From assembly GCF_002251735.1 (NCBI RefSeq), contig NZ_NOXS01000016.1:1-36180 (forward strand): a stretch of DNA of 36,180 nt, given 5' to 3'. A program made the translations under genes and the position numbers. Position 1 is the stretch's first letter; every line of letters starts with the position of its first letter. The notes under the pieces were generated by a model. The model searched no databases, was not told the origin of the DNA, and saw only the letters and a program-made list of their open reading frames with translations. Source of the DNA: Elstera cyanobacteriorum. Lineage in GTDB: Bacteria; Pseudomonadota; Alphaproteobacteria; Elsterales; Elsteraceae. Below are positions 1-7,851 of the stretch, one piece after another.

Positions 1-801
1 GATAATATTCACATCGGCGCTGGCGATGCTCATATCACTGTCTCTGGTGGCGATGACATCGTCTCCGTCGGGGTGGGAACCCACACCATTGATCTCGGGA
101 GCGGCAACAACTCTCTCATCTTTGGAACGGCTTCCAATATGACCGTCACCGCCGGAAGCGGCGATGATTATGTTGCCAATAATGACGCCCTACAGTCCGC
201 AAACACCTATAACATCACCCTTGGAAACGGTAACAACCAGTTCTATGGTTATTACTCAACCGTTGGCGCTACAGTTACGAGTGGCAGCGGTAATGACATC
301 ATCCAGACCGGCAGCGGTTCTAATTTTATTCGGGCTGGAGCCGGTAATAACCGGGTGGATGCGGATGCCCTAGTGTTTGGGTTTACCACGGTGAACGATA
401 TTGGAACCGGTAACGGCAACGATACAATAACGACTGGGAATGGTACAGATACGATTATTTCGGGCGCCGGGTCAGACAATATTTCCGGGTATGATGGCAA
501 TAAGACTGTAACTGCTACCGGTATCGCTACGGATACCGTCACCATCAGCTTCGGTAATGGTACTCACGTCATCCAAACCGGCAACAGTCAGGATAATATT
601 CACATCGGCGCTGGCGATGCTCATATCACTGTCTCTGGTGGCGATGACATCGTCTCCGTCGGGGTGGGAACCCACACCATTGATCTCGGGAGCGGCAACA
701 ACTCTCTCATCTTTGGAACGGCTTCCAATATGACCGTCACCGCCGGAAGCGGCGATGATTATGTTGCCAATAATGACGCCCTACAGTCCGCAAACACCTA
801 T
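1..801 (+). repeat. 591-bp in-frame tandem repeat with a 210-bp identical core
   Basis: Bases 1-210 are identical to 592-801, so the period is 591 bp (197 codons). After base 210/801 the copies diverge (AACATCACC versus GATGTTACC), then run in parallel with scattered, largely synonymous changes to about 1182. The first copy may itself continue upstream of the window. Confidence 0.9.
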
Positions 802-1278
802 GATGTTACCCTAGGAGATGGCAACAACCAGTTCTATGGTTATTACTCAACCGTTGGCGCTACGGTTACAAGTGGCAGCGGCAATGACATCATCCAAACC
901 GGCAGCGGCTCCGTTGTTATTAATGCCGGCGACGGCAATAACACGGTATATTCCGACGCCTTGGGTTTCGGTTACACAACGACAAGCGATATTACCACTG
1001 GCGCTGGAAATGACAGTATCTATGTCGGTAACGGGATGAGCACGGTCAGTGCAGGCCTCGGGGACGATAACATTTACATCGGAAGCGCCCCAACTCTCAC
1101 GCTCATCTACACCGGCGGTCTGGACAGTGTGAGCGGCGCAGTCGGCGCCCTCATCCTCGACATCGACCCCGCCGCTACCCTCGACTTCTCAGCAGGCTAT
1201 CTCGTCGCCACCATCGACGCGGCCAACGTACTGACCGTGACCGGTATCACCGATATCTCCCAGGTCACGCTGATCTAA
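1..1278 (+). CDS. RTX-like glycine/aspartate-rich repeat protein, 3' part (5' end outside window)
   Basis: The frame is open from base 1 and ends with TAA at 1276-1278, so this is the last 425 residues of a longer protein; the GTG at 73 is only an internal valine codon. Sequence shows many glycine-rich nonapeptide-like units such as [26 protein letters not shown], close to the RTX pattern GGxGxDxUx that forms a calcium-binding beta roll. The blocks are organised in a larger unit of 197 residues (591 bp) present twice here. The last ~60 residues are less repetitive and hydrophobic ([16 protein letters not shown]) and may be a C-terminal cap or type I secretion signal, as in RTX exoproteins; this is inference. 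The DNA is visibly less GC-rich than its neighbours and no secretion genes lie beside it. A large surface or secreted protein is likely; its target or role cannot be told. It converges on acpS with stop codons overlapping by 4 nt. Confidence 0.75.
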   Translation, partial: DNIHIGAGDAHITVSGGDDIVSVGVGTHTIDLGSGNNSLIFGTASNMTVTAGSGDDYVANNDALQSANTYNITLGNGNNQFYGYYSTVGATVTSGSGNDIIQTGSGSNFIRAGAGNNRVDADALVFGFTTVNDIGTGNGNDTITTGNGTDTIISGAGSDNISGYDGNKTVTATGIATDTVTISFGNGTHVIQTGNSQDNIHIGAGDAHITVSGGDDIVSVGVGTHTIDLGSGNNSLIFGTASNMTVTAGSGDDYVANNDALQSANTYDVTLGDGNNQFYGYYSTVGATVTSGSGNDIIQTGSGSVVINAGDGNNTVYSDALGFGYTTTSDITTGAGNDSIYVGNGMSTVSAGLGDDNIYIGSAPTLTLIYTGGLDSVSGAVGALILDIDPAATLDFSAGYLVATIDAANVLTVTGITDISQVTLI

Positions 1279-1673
1279 GCAGGCACCGCGACGATCATCA
1301 CAATCGCCTGGGCCAGCGGCACTTCGTCCGTCAGCGTCAGGTGAATTTCGGCGGTCATCCCTTCGGGGGTGATCGCCTTTAATCGTTCGAGCGCCCCGCC
1401 CGTGAGGCGCAAGGTCGGGCGGCCGCTGGGCAGGTTGATCACCACCATATCGCGCCAGAACACCCCGTGGCGGAACCCCGTGCCGAGGGCTTTGGCGCAG
1501 GCTTCTTTTGCTGCGAAGCGTTTGGCGTAGGTGGCGGCGGGATGGGCGCGGCGTTCGGCCTTTGCCTGCTCTTCCGGCGCGAACACCCGGTCGCGAAAAC
1601 GGTCGCCGAATCTCTCCAGCGACCGTTCGATGCGGCGGATGTCGCAGAGATCGTTGCCGATCCCCAGGATCAT
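1275..1673 (-). CDS. acpS: holo-[acyl-carrier-protein] synthase AcpS
   Basis: AcpS transfers 4'-phosphopantetheine from CoA to the serine of apo-ACP and so activates fatty-acid synthesis in the cytoplasm. The 132-residue product has the normal length of this small trimeric enzyme. The N-terminal GIGNDLCDI motif carries the Mg-binding Asp8, and [17 protein letters not shown] carries the second conserved acidic residue (Glu57) and the CoA-binding lysines. The ATG overlaps the aspS stop by one base (TGATG on the minus strand), so it is the downstream gene of an aspS-acpS operon and probably translationally coupled. Its TAG overlaps the TAA of the convergent repeat-protein gene by 4 nt, leaving no room for a terminator. 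Identification is secure. Confidence 0.96.
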   Translation of the reverse strand: MILGIGNDLCDIRRIERSLERFGDRFRDRVFAPEEQAKAERRAHPAATYAKRFAAKEACAKALGTGFRHGVFWRDMVVINLPSGRPTLRLTGGALERLKAITPEGMTAEIHLTLTDEVPLAQAIVMIVAVPA

Positions 1674-3472
1674 CAGCTCTTAGCCTGCTTCGTCAACGGA
1701 ATATCGATTTTGATCGACAGTTCCTTAAGCCGCGCCGGGTCGACCGGGCTGGGGGCCTGCATCAGCAAATCTTCCGCCTTCTGGTTCATCGGGAAGCAGA
1801 CGACTTCGCGGATATTCGGCTCGTCAGCCAGCAGCATGACCATACGGTCAACGCCCGGGGCCGAGCCGCCGTGCGGCGGCGCGCCGAACTTGAAGGCGTT
1901 GAGCATCCCGCCGAAGCGCGCTTCCACCTCCTCATTCTTGTACCCGGCGATTTCGAACGCCTTATACATGATTTCCGGCAGATGGTTGCGGATGGCGCCC
2001 GACGACAGCTCGATGCCGTTGCATACGATATCATACTGATAGGCGTTGATCGTCAGCGGGTCTTTGGTCAGCAAAGCCTCCAGCCCGCCCTGCGGCATGG
2101 AGAAGGGGTTGTGGCTAAAGTCGATCTGGCCGGTTTCTTCGTTCAGCTCGTACATCGGGAAATCGACGATCCAGCAGAAATGGAAGATGCCCGGGTCGAT
2201 CAGGTTCAGCTCTTCGCCCAGGCGCTTACGGGCTTGGCCGGCGAATTTTTCCGCCACCAGCTTCTTATTGCAGACGAAGAACAGCGCATCACCCGGCTGC
2301 ACGCCAGATTTTTCCGCCAGCAGCTTCAACGCGTCCGGCCCGATGAACTTGGCGATGGGGCCTTTGGCCTCGCCGTTCTTATCCCACAGGATATAGCCGA
2401 GGCCCGGATGGCCTTCACCCTTCGCCCAATCGTTGAGCTTATCGAAGAAGCTGCGCGGCTGTTCCGACACTTGCGGCGCCGGAATGGCGCGCACGACGGC
2501 GCCGCCCGCCACCATGTTCTTGAAGGCGTTGAAGGTCACATCCTCGCGGGTGAAAACCTCCGTCACATCGGCAATGATGATCGGGTTGCGCAGGTCCGGC
2601 TTGTCCGACCCATATTTCAGCATCGATTCTTCGTAGGCGATGCGCTGGAACGGATAGGGCGTGACCACCTTACCGTTGGAAAATTCCTCGAACACCCCGT
2701 GCAGCACCGGTTCGATGGCGGCGAACACGTCTTCCTGGGTTACGAAGCTCATTTCGAAATCGAGCTGGTAGAATTCACCGGGGCTACGATCGGCACGGGC
2801 GTCTTCATCGCGGAAGCAGGGGGCGATCTGAAAGTAGCGGTCGAAGCCCGCGACCATCAGCAACTGCTTAAACTGCTGCGGTGCCTGCGGCAGGGCGTAG
2901 AAGCGGCCCGGATGCATACGGGCGGGCACCAGGAAGTCGCGCGCCCCTTCAGGGGAAGAGGAGGTGAGGATCGGCGTTTGGAACTCGGTGAACCCCTGCT
3001 CGATCATCCGGCGGCGCAGGCTAGCGATGACGTTGGAGCGCAGGACAATGTTCTTGTGAATACGCTCGCGCCGCAGATCGAGGAAGCGGTACCGCAAGCG
3101 CGTATCTTCCGGGAATTCGGCGTCGGAATTTACCTGCAGCGGCAGCACCTCGGCGGTCGATTGCAGGTTATACTCCGTCACCTGCACTTCAATCTCGCCG
3201 GTCGGCAGGCCGGAATTGACGGTTTCGGCGCTCCGGTCAACCACCGTGCCAACCACGGTGATAACGCTCTCCACGCGCACGGCGCTGGCGGCCTCAAAGA
3301 AGGGCGCGGCGCTATCGATGACCAACTGAGTAATGCCGTAATGGTCGCGCAGGTCGATGAACAGCAACTGCCCATGATCGCGCTTGCGATGCACCCAGCC
3401 CGAAAGGCGCACGGTCTGGCCGGTTTCGGCGCGGGTCAAAGCGTTGCAAGTATGCGTGCGATAGGCGTGCAT
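1673..3472 (-). CDS. aspS: aspartyl-tRNA synthetase, probably non-discriminating
   Basis: AspS charges tRNA-Asp with aspartate using ATP. The product is 599 residues from the ATG at 3472, which has a GGGAAG ribosome site 7 nt upstream; a frame extended to 3517 would add 15 residues atypical of the family. Visible are the N-terminal OB-fold anticodon domain ([19 protein letters not shown]), class II motif 2 ([20 protein letters not shown]), an inserted domain in the middle as usual for bacterial AspRS, and motif 3 ([13 protein letters not shown]). His33 in the RKRDHG loop matches the position where the Pseudomonas non-discriminating enzyme has His and E. coli has Leu. That suggests it may also charge tRNA-Asn, for conversion by GatCAB encoded elsewhere; this is inference. 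Upstream on the minus strand a TTGACA lies at 3539-3534, but the -10 at normal distance is weak. acpS follows, overlapping by one base. Confidence 0.97.
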   Translation of the reverse strand: MHAYRTHTCNALTRAETGQTVRLSGWVHRKRDHGQLLFIDLRDHYGITQLVIDSAAPFFEAASAVRVESVITVVGTVVDRSAETVNSGLPTGEIEVQVTEYNLQSTAEVLPLQVNSDAEFPEDTRLRYRFLDLRRERIHKNIVLRSNVIASLRRRMIEQGFTEFQTPILTSSSPEGARDFLVPARMHPGRFYALPQAPQQFKQLLMVAGFDRYFQIAPCFRDEDARADRSPGEFYQLDFEMSFVTQEDVFAAIEPVLHGVFEEFSNGKVVTPYPFQRIAYEESMLKYGSDKPDLRNPIIIADVTEVFTREDVTFNAFKNMVAGGAVVRAIPAPQVSEQPRSFFDKLNDWAKGEGHPGLGYILWDKNGEAKGPIAKFIGPDALKLLAEKSGVQPGDALFFVCNKKLVAEKFAGQARKRLGEELNLIDPGIFHFCWIVDFPMYELNEETGQIDFSHNPFSMPQGGLEALLTKDPLTINAYQYDIVCNGIELSSGAIRNHLPEIMYKAFEIAGYKNEEVEARFGGMLNAFKFGAPPHGGSAPGVDRMVMLLADEPNIREVVCFPMNQKAEDLLMQAPSPVDPARLKELSIKIDIPLTKQAKS

Positions 3473-3567
3473 GAAGAAACTTCCCAGCGGATAAATCAGA
3501 ATAGGCGGCAAAGCCACACGCTTTGGGGTCGAATGTCAAGGGTCGGCTAGGCTGACTTGCGACTCTG

Positions 3568-3576
3568 TGTTATAGC
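3568..3576 (+). promoter_or_regulatory. extended -10 promoter candidate for rnd
   Basis: TGT-TATAGC forms an extended -10 element whose last base is 7 nt before the ATG at 3584. No good -35 lies at 16-18 nt. Transcription would start at or next to the ATG, giving a leaderless mRNA; no Shine-Dalgarno sequence precedes the gene. Confidence 0.4.
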
Positions 3577-3583
3577 GGCAGCT

Positions 3584-4729
3584 ATGATGATCCAAGACTC
3601 TGCCGCCCTTGCGGCCCTCTGTGCCAGCCTTGCCGAAGAAGCCTATGTGACGGTCGATACCGAGTTTATCCGGGATAAGACCTATTGGCCGCAGCTTTGC
3701 CTCGTGCAAGTCGCGGGAGCGTCGGTCGCCGCCGCGATTGATCCGCTGGCCGAGGGCATCGACCTAACCCCGTTGTTCGATCTTCTCGCCAATCCCGCCG
3801 TGCTGAAGGTGTTCCACGCCGCCCGGCAGGATTTGGAAATCTTCGTCAACCTGACTGGCAAAGTCCCCGCCCCGATTTGGGATAGTCAGGTGGCGGCCAT
3901 GGTGTGCGGTTTTGGCGAAAGCGCGAGTTACGAGACGCTGGCGGGCAAGCTGGCGGGCGCGCGGATCGATAAAAGCTCGCGCTTTACCGATTGGTCGGCG
4001 CGGCCCCTGACCGATAAGCAGCTTTCCTATGCGCTGTCGGACGTAACGCACCTGCGGGTGATTTACGAGAAACTCAGCAAGCGCATCGCTAAGGCCGAGC
4101 GCGAGGCTTGGGTGCAGGAGGAAATGGCCATCCTCACCGACCTTAAGACCTATCAGACCGACCCGGACGCCGCGTGGCAGCGCCTGCGCCCGCGCACGAA
4201 TAATCGGCGCTTCCTGGGCATCTTGAAGGAACTGGCGGCTTGGCGCGAGGCGGAAGCCCAGCGCAAGAATATCCCCCGTCAGCGCCTGCTGAAGGACGAG
4301 GCGCTGCTGGAAGCCGCCGCCAATGCCCCCAAATCGGCCAATGATCTCGGTCGCATGCGGGCACTCACGAAGGGCATGGCTGAAGGGTCGGTCGGGCAAG
4401 CCATTCTCGCCGCCGTCGAACGCGCCAACGCGCTGCCGGAAGCCGATCTTCCCTCGCTTCCCGATAAGGCCGACATTCCTGGCGGTCGCACGGCGTTGAT
4501 CGAGCTTCTGAAGGTGCTGCTGAAAGCCAAATGCGACACGCACGATGTGGCGCAAAAGCTGATCGCGACCAGCGCCGATCTCGAAATCCTGGCGGTGGAG
4601 GACGAACCCGCCATCCACGCCCTCGCCGGTTGGCGGCGGGAGGTGTTCGGCAATGATGCGCTGGCATTAAAGCGCGGCGAGTTGGCGCTAACGGTTAAGG
4701 GCGACGCTATTCGGATTATCCGGCTCTAA
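3584..4729 (+). CDS. rnd: ribonuclease D
   Basis: RNase D is a 3'-5' exoribonuclease that trims tRNA and other small RNA precursors. The 381-residue protein has the DEDDy exonuclease domain: VDTEF gives Asp25 and Glu27, HAARQDLEIF gives Asp83, and LSYALSDVTHL gives Tyr149 and Asp153. An HRDC domain follows at about residues 203-281 (RRFLGILKELAAWREAEAQ), and a second helical region fills the C-terminus, as in the family. I chose the ATG at 3584 (another ATG follows directly at 3587) because the catalytic domain starts soon after; a TTG at 3557 would add nine residues without homology. No Shine-Dalgarno is seen, fitting a leaderless transcript. It is divergent from aspS. An MFS gene begins 3 nt after the stop, so the two are probably cotranscribed. 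Confidence 0.94.
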   Translation: MMIQDSAALAALCASLAEEAYVTVDTEFIRDKTYWPQLCLVQVAGASVAAAIDPLAEGIDLTPLFDLLANPAVLKVFHAARQDLEIFVNLTGKVPAPIWDSQVAAMVCGFGESASYETLAGKLAGARIDKSSRFTDWSARPLTDKQLSYALSDVTHLRVIYEKLSKRIAKAEREAWVQEEMAILTDLKTYQTDPDAAWQRLRPRTNNRRFLGILKELAAWREAEAQRKNIPRQRLLKDEALLEAAANAPKSANDLGRMRALTKGMAEGSVGQAILAAVERANALPEADLPSLPDKADIPGGRTALIELLKVLLKAKCDTHDVAQKLIATSADLEILAVEDEPAIHALAGWRREVFGNDALALKRGELALTVKGDAIRIIRL

Positions 4730-4732
4730 CCG

Positions 4733-5998
4733 ATGCTCAAGCTGCTTGGCGACCGGCGTTTTCTGCCACTGTTCATTGCCCAGTTCCTGGGGGCGCTGAA
4801 CGATAATCTGTTCAAGAACGCGCTGGCGATTCTGGTGGTCTATCGGCTGGAGCCCGACCCGGATAAAGCCCAGGCCCTAGCGGGGTTGGCGACGGCGCTG
4901 TTCGTGCTGCCCTATTTCCTGGCCTCCGCTTTCGCCGGGACGCTCGCCGACCGGAAACCTAAGGCGATGCTGACGCGCTGGGTTAGGCTGATTGAGGTAC
5001 CTGCCCTGCTGCTCGGTCTCGCCGGGCTGGTCTTGGGGTCGGTCCCGCTCTTATTTGCGGCGCTGATCGGCATGGGTATCCTCTCGACGTTCTTCAGTCC
5101 GCTCAAATTCTCGCTGCTGCCCGAACTGCTGCCGCCGGACGATCTTGCACGCGGCAATGCGCTGTTTGCCGCCACCACCTTCGTCGCCATTCTGATCGGG
5201 ACGATTATGGGGGCGGAATTGGTACGGCTGGACAATGGCCCCTGGATCGCCGGGCTGACCGGGCTTGGTATCGCCGTGCTGGCGTGGCTCGCCTGCCGGG
5301 CCTTGCCGCCCACCCCGGCGCTAAAGCCTGATTTGCCGCTGCGCTGGAATATCCTGGCCGACACTTGGGCGGTCTGCCGCGATACCCTGGCCTCCCCCGC
5401 CCTGCGCCGCACCGTGCTGGGTATTTCCTGGTTTTGGATGCTCGGCGCGGTTCTGCTCGCGCAACTGCCCGGACTGGTGCGCAACCGGATCGGCGCCGAT
5501 GAGCAGGTGGTAACTTTCTTCCTGGCGCTGTTTTCCATCGGCATCGGCGTTGGTGCCGGGATTTGCGGGCGGTTACTGCGCGGCGATGTCAAATCTTGGC
5601 CGGTTGGGATTGGCGCGCTTGGGATGGCCCTGGCCTGTGCCGACCTTTGGTTGGCACTACCGGGGACCCCCGCCGGTGGGGCGCTCACCCCCCTGCCCGC
5701 GTTCCTCGCCGCGCCCGGCAACTGGCGGTTGATCGGCGATTTCGCGCTGCTGGCGGTCGCGGGCGGGATCTATACCGTGCCGCTCTATACGCTGCTGCAA
5801 GCCCGCGCCGCGCCAGAAGCCCGCGCCCGCGCCGTTGCCACCAATAATATTATCAATGCGTTGATGATGGCCGTCGGCACCGCAGGCACCGCCGTTCTGC
5901 CGATGCTGGCGCTGAGCGTGCCGGATTTTCTGCTGATCCTCGGCGGTAGCCTGCTGCTGCTCGCCCTGCCCCTGGCGCGGACGGCGCAGCAGGCTTAG
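4733..5998 (+). CDS. MFS transporter, LplT-like
   Basis: A 421-residue inner-membrane protein with about 12 hydrophobic segments. The start [20 protein letters not shown] and the loop [15 protein letters not shown], a variant of the MFS loop 2-3 motif, resemble the transporter half of lysophospholipid recycling proteins (LplT, or the MFS part of MFS-acyltransferase-ligase fusions). The acyltransferase and ligase parts are absent and not encoded next door, so the substrate is uncertain; flipping of lysophospholipids inward is only an inference from family resemblance. The ATG is 3 nt after the rnd stop, indicating an operon with rnd. The end converges on the YnfA-like gene, with stop codons overlapping by 4 nt (TTAG). 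Confidence 0.82.
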   Translation: MLKLLGDRRFLPLFIAQFLGALNDNLFKNALAILVVYRLEPDPDKAQALAGLATALFVLPYFLASAFAGTLADRKPKAMLTRWVRLIEVPALLLGLAGLVLGSVPLLFAALIGMGILSTFFSPLKFSLLPELLPPDDLARGNALFAATTFVAILIGTIMGAELVRLDNGPWIAGLTGLGIAVLAWLACRALPPTPALKPDLPLRWNILADTWAVCRDTLASPALRRTVLGISWFWMLGAVLLAQLPGLVRNRIGADEQVVTFFLALFSIGIGVGAGICGRLLRGDVKSWPVGIGALGMALACADLWLALPGTPAGGALTPLPAFLAAPGNWRLIGDFALLAVAGGIYTVPLYTLLQARAAPEARARAVATNNIINALMMAVGTAGTAVLPMLALSVPDFLLILGGSLLLLALPLARTAQQA

Positions 5999-6321
5999 CC
6001 TTTCGGCGCCCCGAGCAGGATAACCACCACCCCGGTAAGGCAGAGACCCGCCCCGGCCCAATCGGTCAACACGGGGCGGACGCCTTCGATACCCCAAAGC
6101 CAGGCAAGCGACGCCAGAATATAGATGCCGCCATAGGCCGCGAAAGTTCGGCCCGCCGCTGCCTGCTCGACCAGGGCCAAGGCTCCGGCGAATAGGATCA
6201 ACAACCCAACGCCCGGCAGCAGCCACAGCGCCGATTTATCCAGCCGCCACCAGGCCCAAAAAGCAAAGCAGCCGCCGATTTCGGCGGCGGCTGCAATGAT
6301 ATAGAGGGCCAGGGTCTTCAT
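5995..6321 (-). CDS. UPF0060 / YnfA-family small membrane protein
   Basis: A 108-residue, strongly hydrophobic protein with about four membrane segments, the length and pattern of the UPF0060 (YnfA) family, which is distantly related to small multidrug resistance transporters. Characteristic stretches are [14 protein letters not shown] near the N-terminus and [20 protein letters not shown] in the third quarter. Some YnfA proteins are reported to contribute to efflux of toxic compounds; whether this one does is not visible. It starts 9 nt after the smpB stop on the same strand and is probably the last gene of a dapA-smpB operon. Its TAA overlaps the TAG of the convergent MFS gene. Confidence 0.88.
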   Translation of the reverse strand: MKTLALYIIAAAAEIGGCFAFWAWWRLDKSALWLLPGVGLLILFAGALALVEQAAAGRTFAAYGGIYILASLAWLWGIEGVRPVLTDWAGAGLCLTGVVVILLGAPKG

Positions 6322-6330
6322 GGGACCGGG

Positions 6331-6795
6331 TTACTTCTCGCCGCGCATGACGCGGGCTTTCTCCCGACCCCAATCGCGTTCTTTTTCGCTCGCCCGCTTA
6401 TCCTGCTTCTTCTTCCCCTTGGCGATGCCGAGTTCAAGTTTGGCGATGCCCCGGTCGTTGAAGTAGAGGCCGATAGGGATCAAGGCGATGCCCTCGCGCT
6501 TAATCGCCCCGATCAGCTTATTGCGCTCTTTCCCGTGCAATAGCAGCTTGCGCGGGCGGCGTTCTTCGTGGTTTTCCCGCGCCTGCTTGTAGGTGGGGAC
6601 ATGGGCGTTGAACAGCCAGATTTCCCCAGCCATCTGCTGGGCATGGGCTTCGTTGATGCTGGCGTGCCCCTGGCGAATGGATTTCACCTCGCTGCCCATC
6701 AGCACCAGACCGCATTCGATCCGCTGTTCGATGAAGTAATCGAAGGTCGCGCGGCGGTTGAGCGCCGCGTACCTATCGCCAGGGCGGGGTGCCAT
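6331..6795 (-). CDS. smpB: SsrA-binding protein SmpB
   Basis: SmpB binds tmRNA and guides it into ribosomes stalled on broken mRNAs (trans-translation). The 154-residue product has the OB-fold core with ECGLVLMGSEVKSIRQGHAS, INEAHAQQMAGEIWLFNAHV and HEERRPRKLLLHGKE, then a basic C-terminal tail (GKKKQDKRASEKERDWGREK) that folds into a helix in the decoding centre. Length is typical. Its ATG overlaps the dapA stop by one base (TAATG), a translational-coupling arrangement, and the dapA-smpB pair is familiar in alphaproteobacteria. The ssrA gene itself is not in this window. Confidence 0.97.
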   Translation of the reverse strand: MAPRPGDRYAALNRRATFDYFIEQRIECGLVLMGSEVKSIRQGHASINEAHAQQMAGEIWLFNAHVPTYKQARENHEERRPRKLLLHGKERNKLIGAIKREGIALIPIGLYFNDRGIAKLELGIAKGKKKQDKRASEKERDWGREKARVMRGEK

Positions 6796-7697
6796 TAGCC
6801 GAGCAGCCCTGCCTGCTTCAAAGCAGCTTCCACCTTTGCCCGCCCCGCCGCCGACAGCGGTGCGATGGGCAGGCGGCAGTCTGCTGCGCCGAGACCGAGC
6901 AGCGAGGCGGCATATTTCACCGGCGCCGGGCTGGTTTCGCAGAACATCGCTTCATGCACCGGATAGAGGCGCTCGTTGATTTCCATCGCTTTTTTCAGAT
7001 CGCCCGCCACCCAGGCATCGTGCATCTGGGCGATCAGGCCCGGCGCGATATTGGCCGTGACCGAAATGCAGCCGACGCCGCCCTGCACCAGATGCGCCAG
7101 CGCGGTCGCATCCTCGCCCGAAAGCTGGATGAAGCGCTTGCCGCAGGTCAGCGTCTGGCGCAGCGGGCGCACGAGGTCCGCCGTTGCATCCTTCACCCCG
7201 ACGATGCGCGGCAGTTCGGCAAGACGGCCCATGGTTTCCGGCGTCATATCCACAACCGACCGGCCGGGAATATTGTAAATGAAGACCGGCAGGTCCGCCG
7301 CGTCATGCACCGCCTTGAAGTGCAGATACAGGCCTTCCTGGCTGGGCTTATTGTAATAGGGCGTGACGACCAGCGCCCCTTCCGCCCCGGCCTTTTCAGC
7401 GTGGCGGATAAAATCGACGGCTTCTTCGGTCGAGTTCGACCCGGCCCCGGCGATCACCGGCACCTTGCCCTTGGCGACTTCCAGGCAGAGTTCGACCACG
7501 CGCTTATGTTCGGTATGGCTCAGCGTCGGCGATTCGCCGGTGGTGCCGACCGGAACCAGGGCATCGGTGCCCTGCTCGATCTGCCAGGCGCACAGTTTCT
7601 GGAACGCGGCCTCGTCCACTTTCCCGTCTTTGAACGGGGTAAGCAGCGCGACCATCGACCCGTGAAACTTCTGCATCTGAGTGCCTGACACCGACAT
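6795..7697 (-). CDS. dapA: 4-hydroxy-tetrahydrodipicolinate synthase
   Basis: DapA condenses pyruvate with aspartate semialdehyde, the first committed step to diaminopimelate (peptidoglycan) and lysine. The 300-residue TIM barrel shows all key residues: Thr52 and Thr53 in GTTGESPTL, Tyr141 and Arg146 in YNIPGRS, and the Schiff-base Lys169 in GVKDATADL. The ATG at 7697 has AAGGAT 8 nt upstream, which favours it over the internal Met8. It heads a minus-strand operon with smpB and the YnfA-like gene, and is divergent from the lytic transglycosylase. A weak promoter candidate on the minus strand is TTGTCT (7763-7758) with CTAGTG 17 nt further on. Confidence 0.97.
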   Translation of the reverse strand: MSVSGTQMQKFHGSMVALLTPFKDGKVDEAAFQKLCAWQIEQGTDALVPVGTTGESPTLSHTEHKRVVELCLEVAKGKVPVIAGAGSNSTEEAVDFIRHAEKAGAEGALVVTPYYNKPSQEGLYLHFKAVHDAADLPVFIYNIPGRSVVDMTPETMGRLAELPRIVGVKDATADLVRPLRQTLTCGKRFIQLSGEDATALAHLVQGGVGCISVTANIAPGLIAQMHDAWVAGDLKKAMEINERLYPVHEAMFCETSPAPVKYAASLLGLGAADCRLPIAPLSAAGRAKVEAALKQAGLLG

Positions 7698-7815
7698 TTT
7701 CTGTATCCTTGGTTGACCACTATGGGTTCCGCGACACTAGCCGCGCGCGCGGGCAGAAGACAAGCCTTCCGGCACGATCCGGCTGCATAGAGGGGGCCGG
7801 GGCCACGCGCGGCTC

Positions 7816-7844
7816 TTGCCCCAGCTTCGGGGCGCGCATACACT
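7816..7844 (+). promoter_or_regulatory. promoter candidate for the lytic transglycosylase gene
   Basis: TTGCCC (7816-7821), a 17-nt spacer and TACACT (7839-7844) match the sigma-70-type pattern at 4 of 6 bases each. The ATG at 7852 lies 7 nt after the -10, so the mRNA would start at or next to the ATG; there is no Shine-Dalgarno sequence. Confidence 0.42.
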
Positions 7845-7851
7845 CGCGCTC

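Noticed and set aside
1-1278. Repeats at the left edge as a possible CRISPR array
   Set aside because: The repeats are long, in frame and coding (glycine/aspartate units); there are no short identical repeats with unique spacers.
3513-3539. TTGACA on the minus strand as the aspS -35
   Set aside because: The hexamer is perfect but the sequence 17-18 nt downstream (TGGCTT/GGCTTT) is a poor -10, so it is mentioned only in the aspS entry.
1508-3550. Long plus-strand open frame of 680 codons opposite aspS
   Set aside because: It is the antisense shadow of aspS in GC-rich DNA; its protein is Arg/His/Gln-rich low-quality sequence without domains, and aspS on the other strand is certain.
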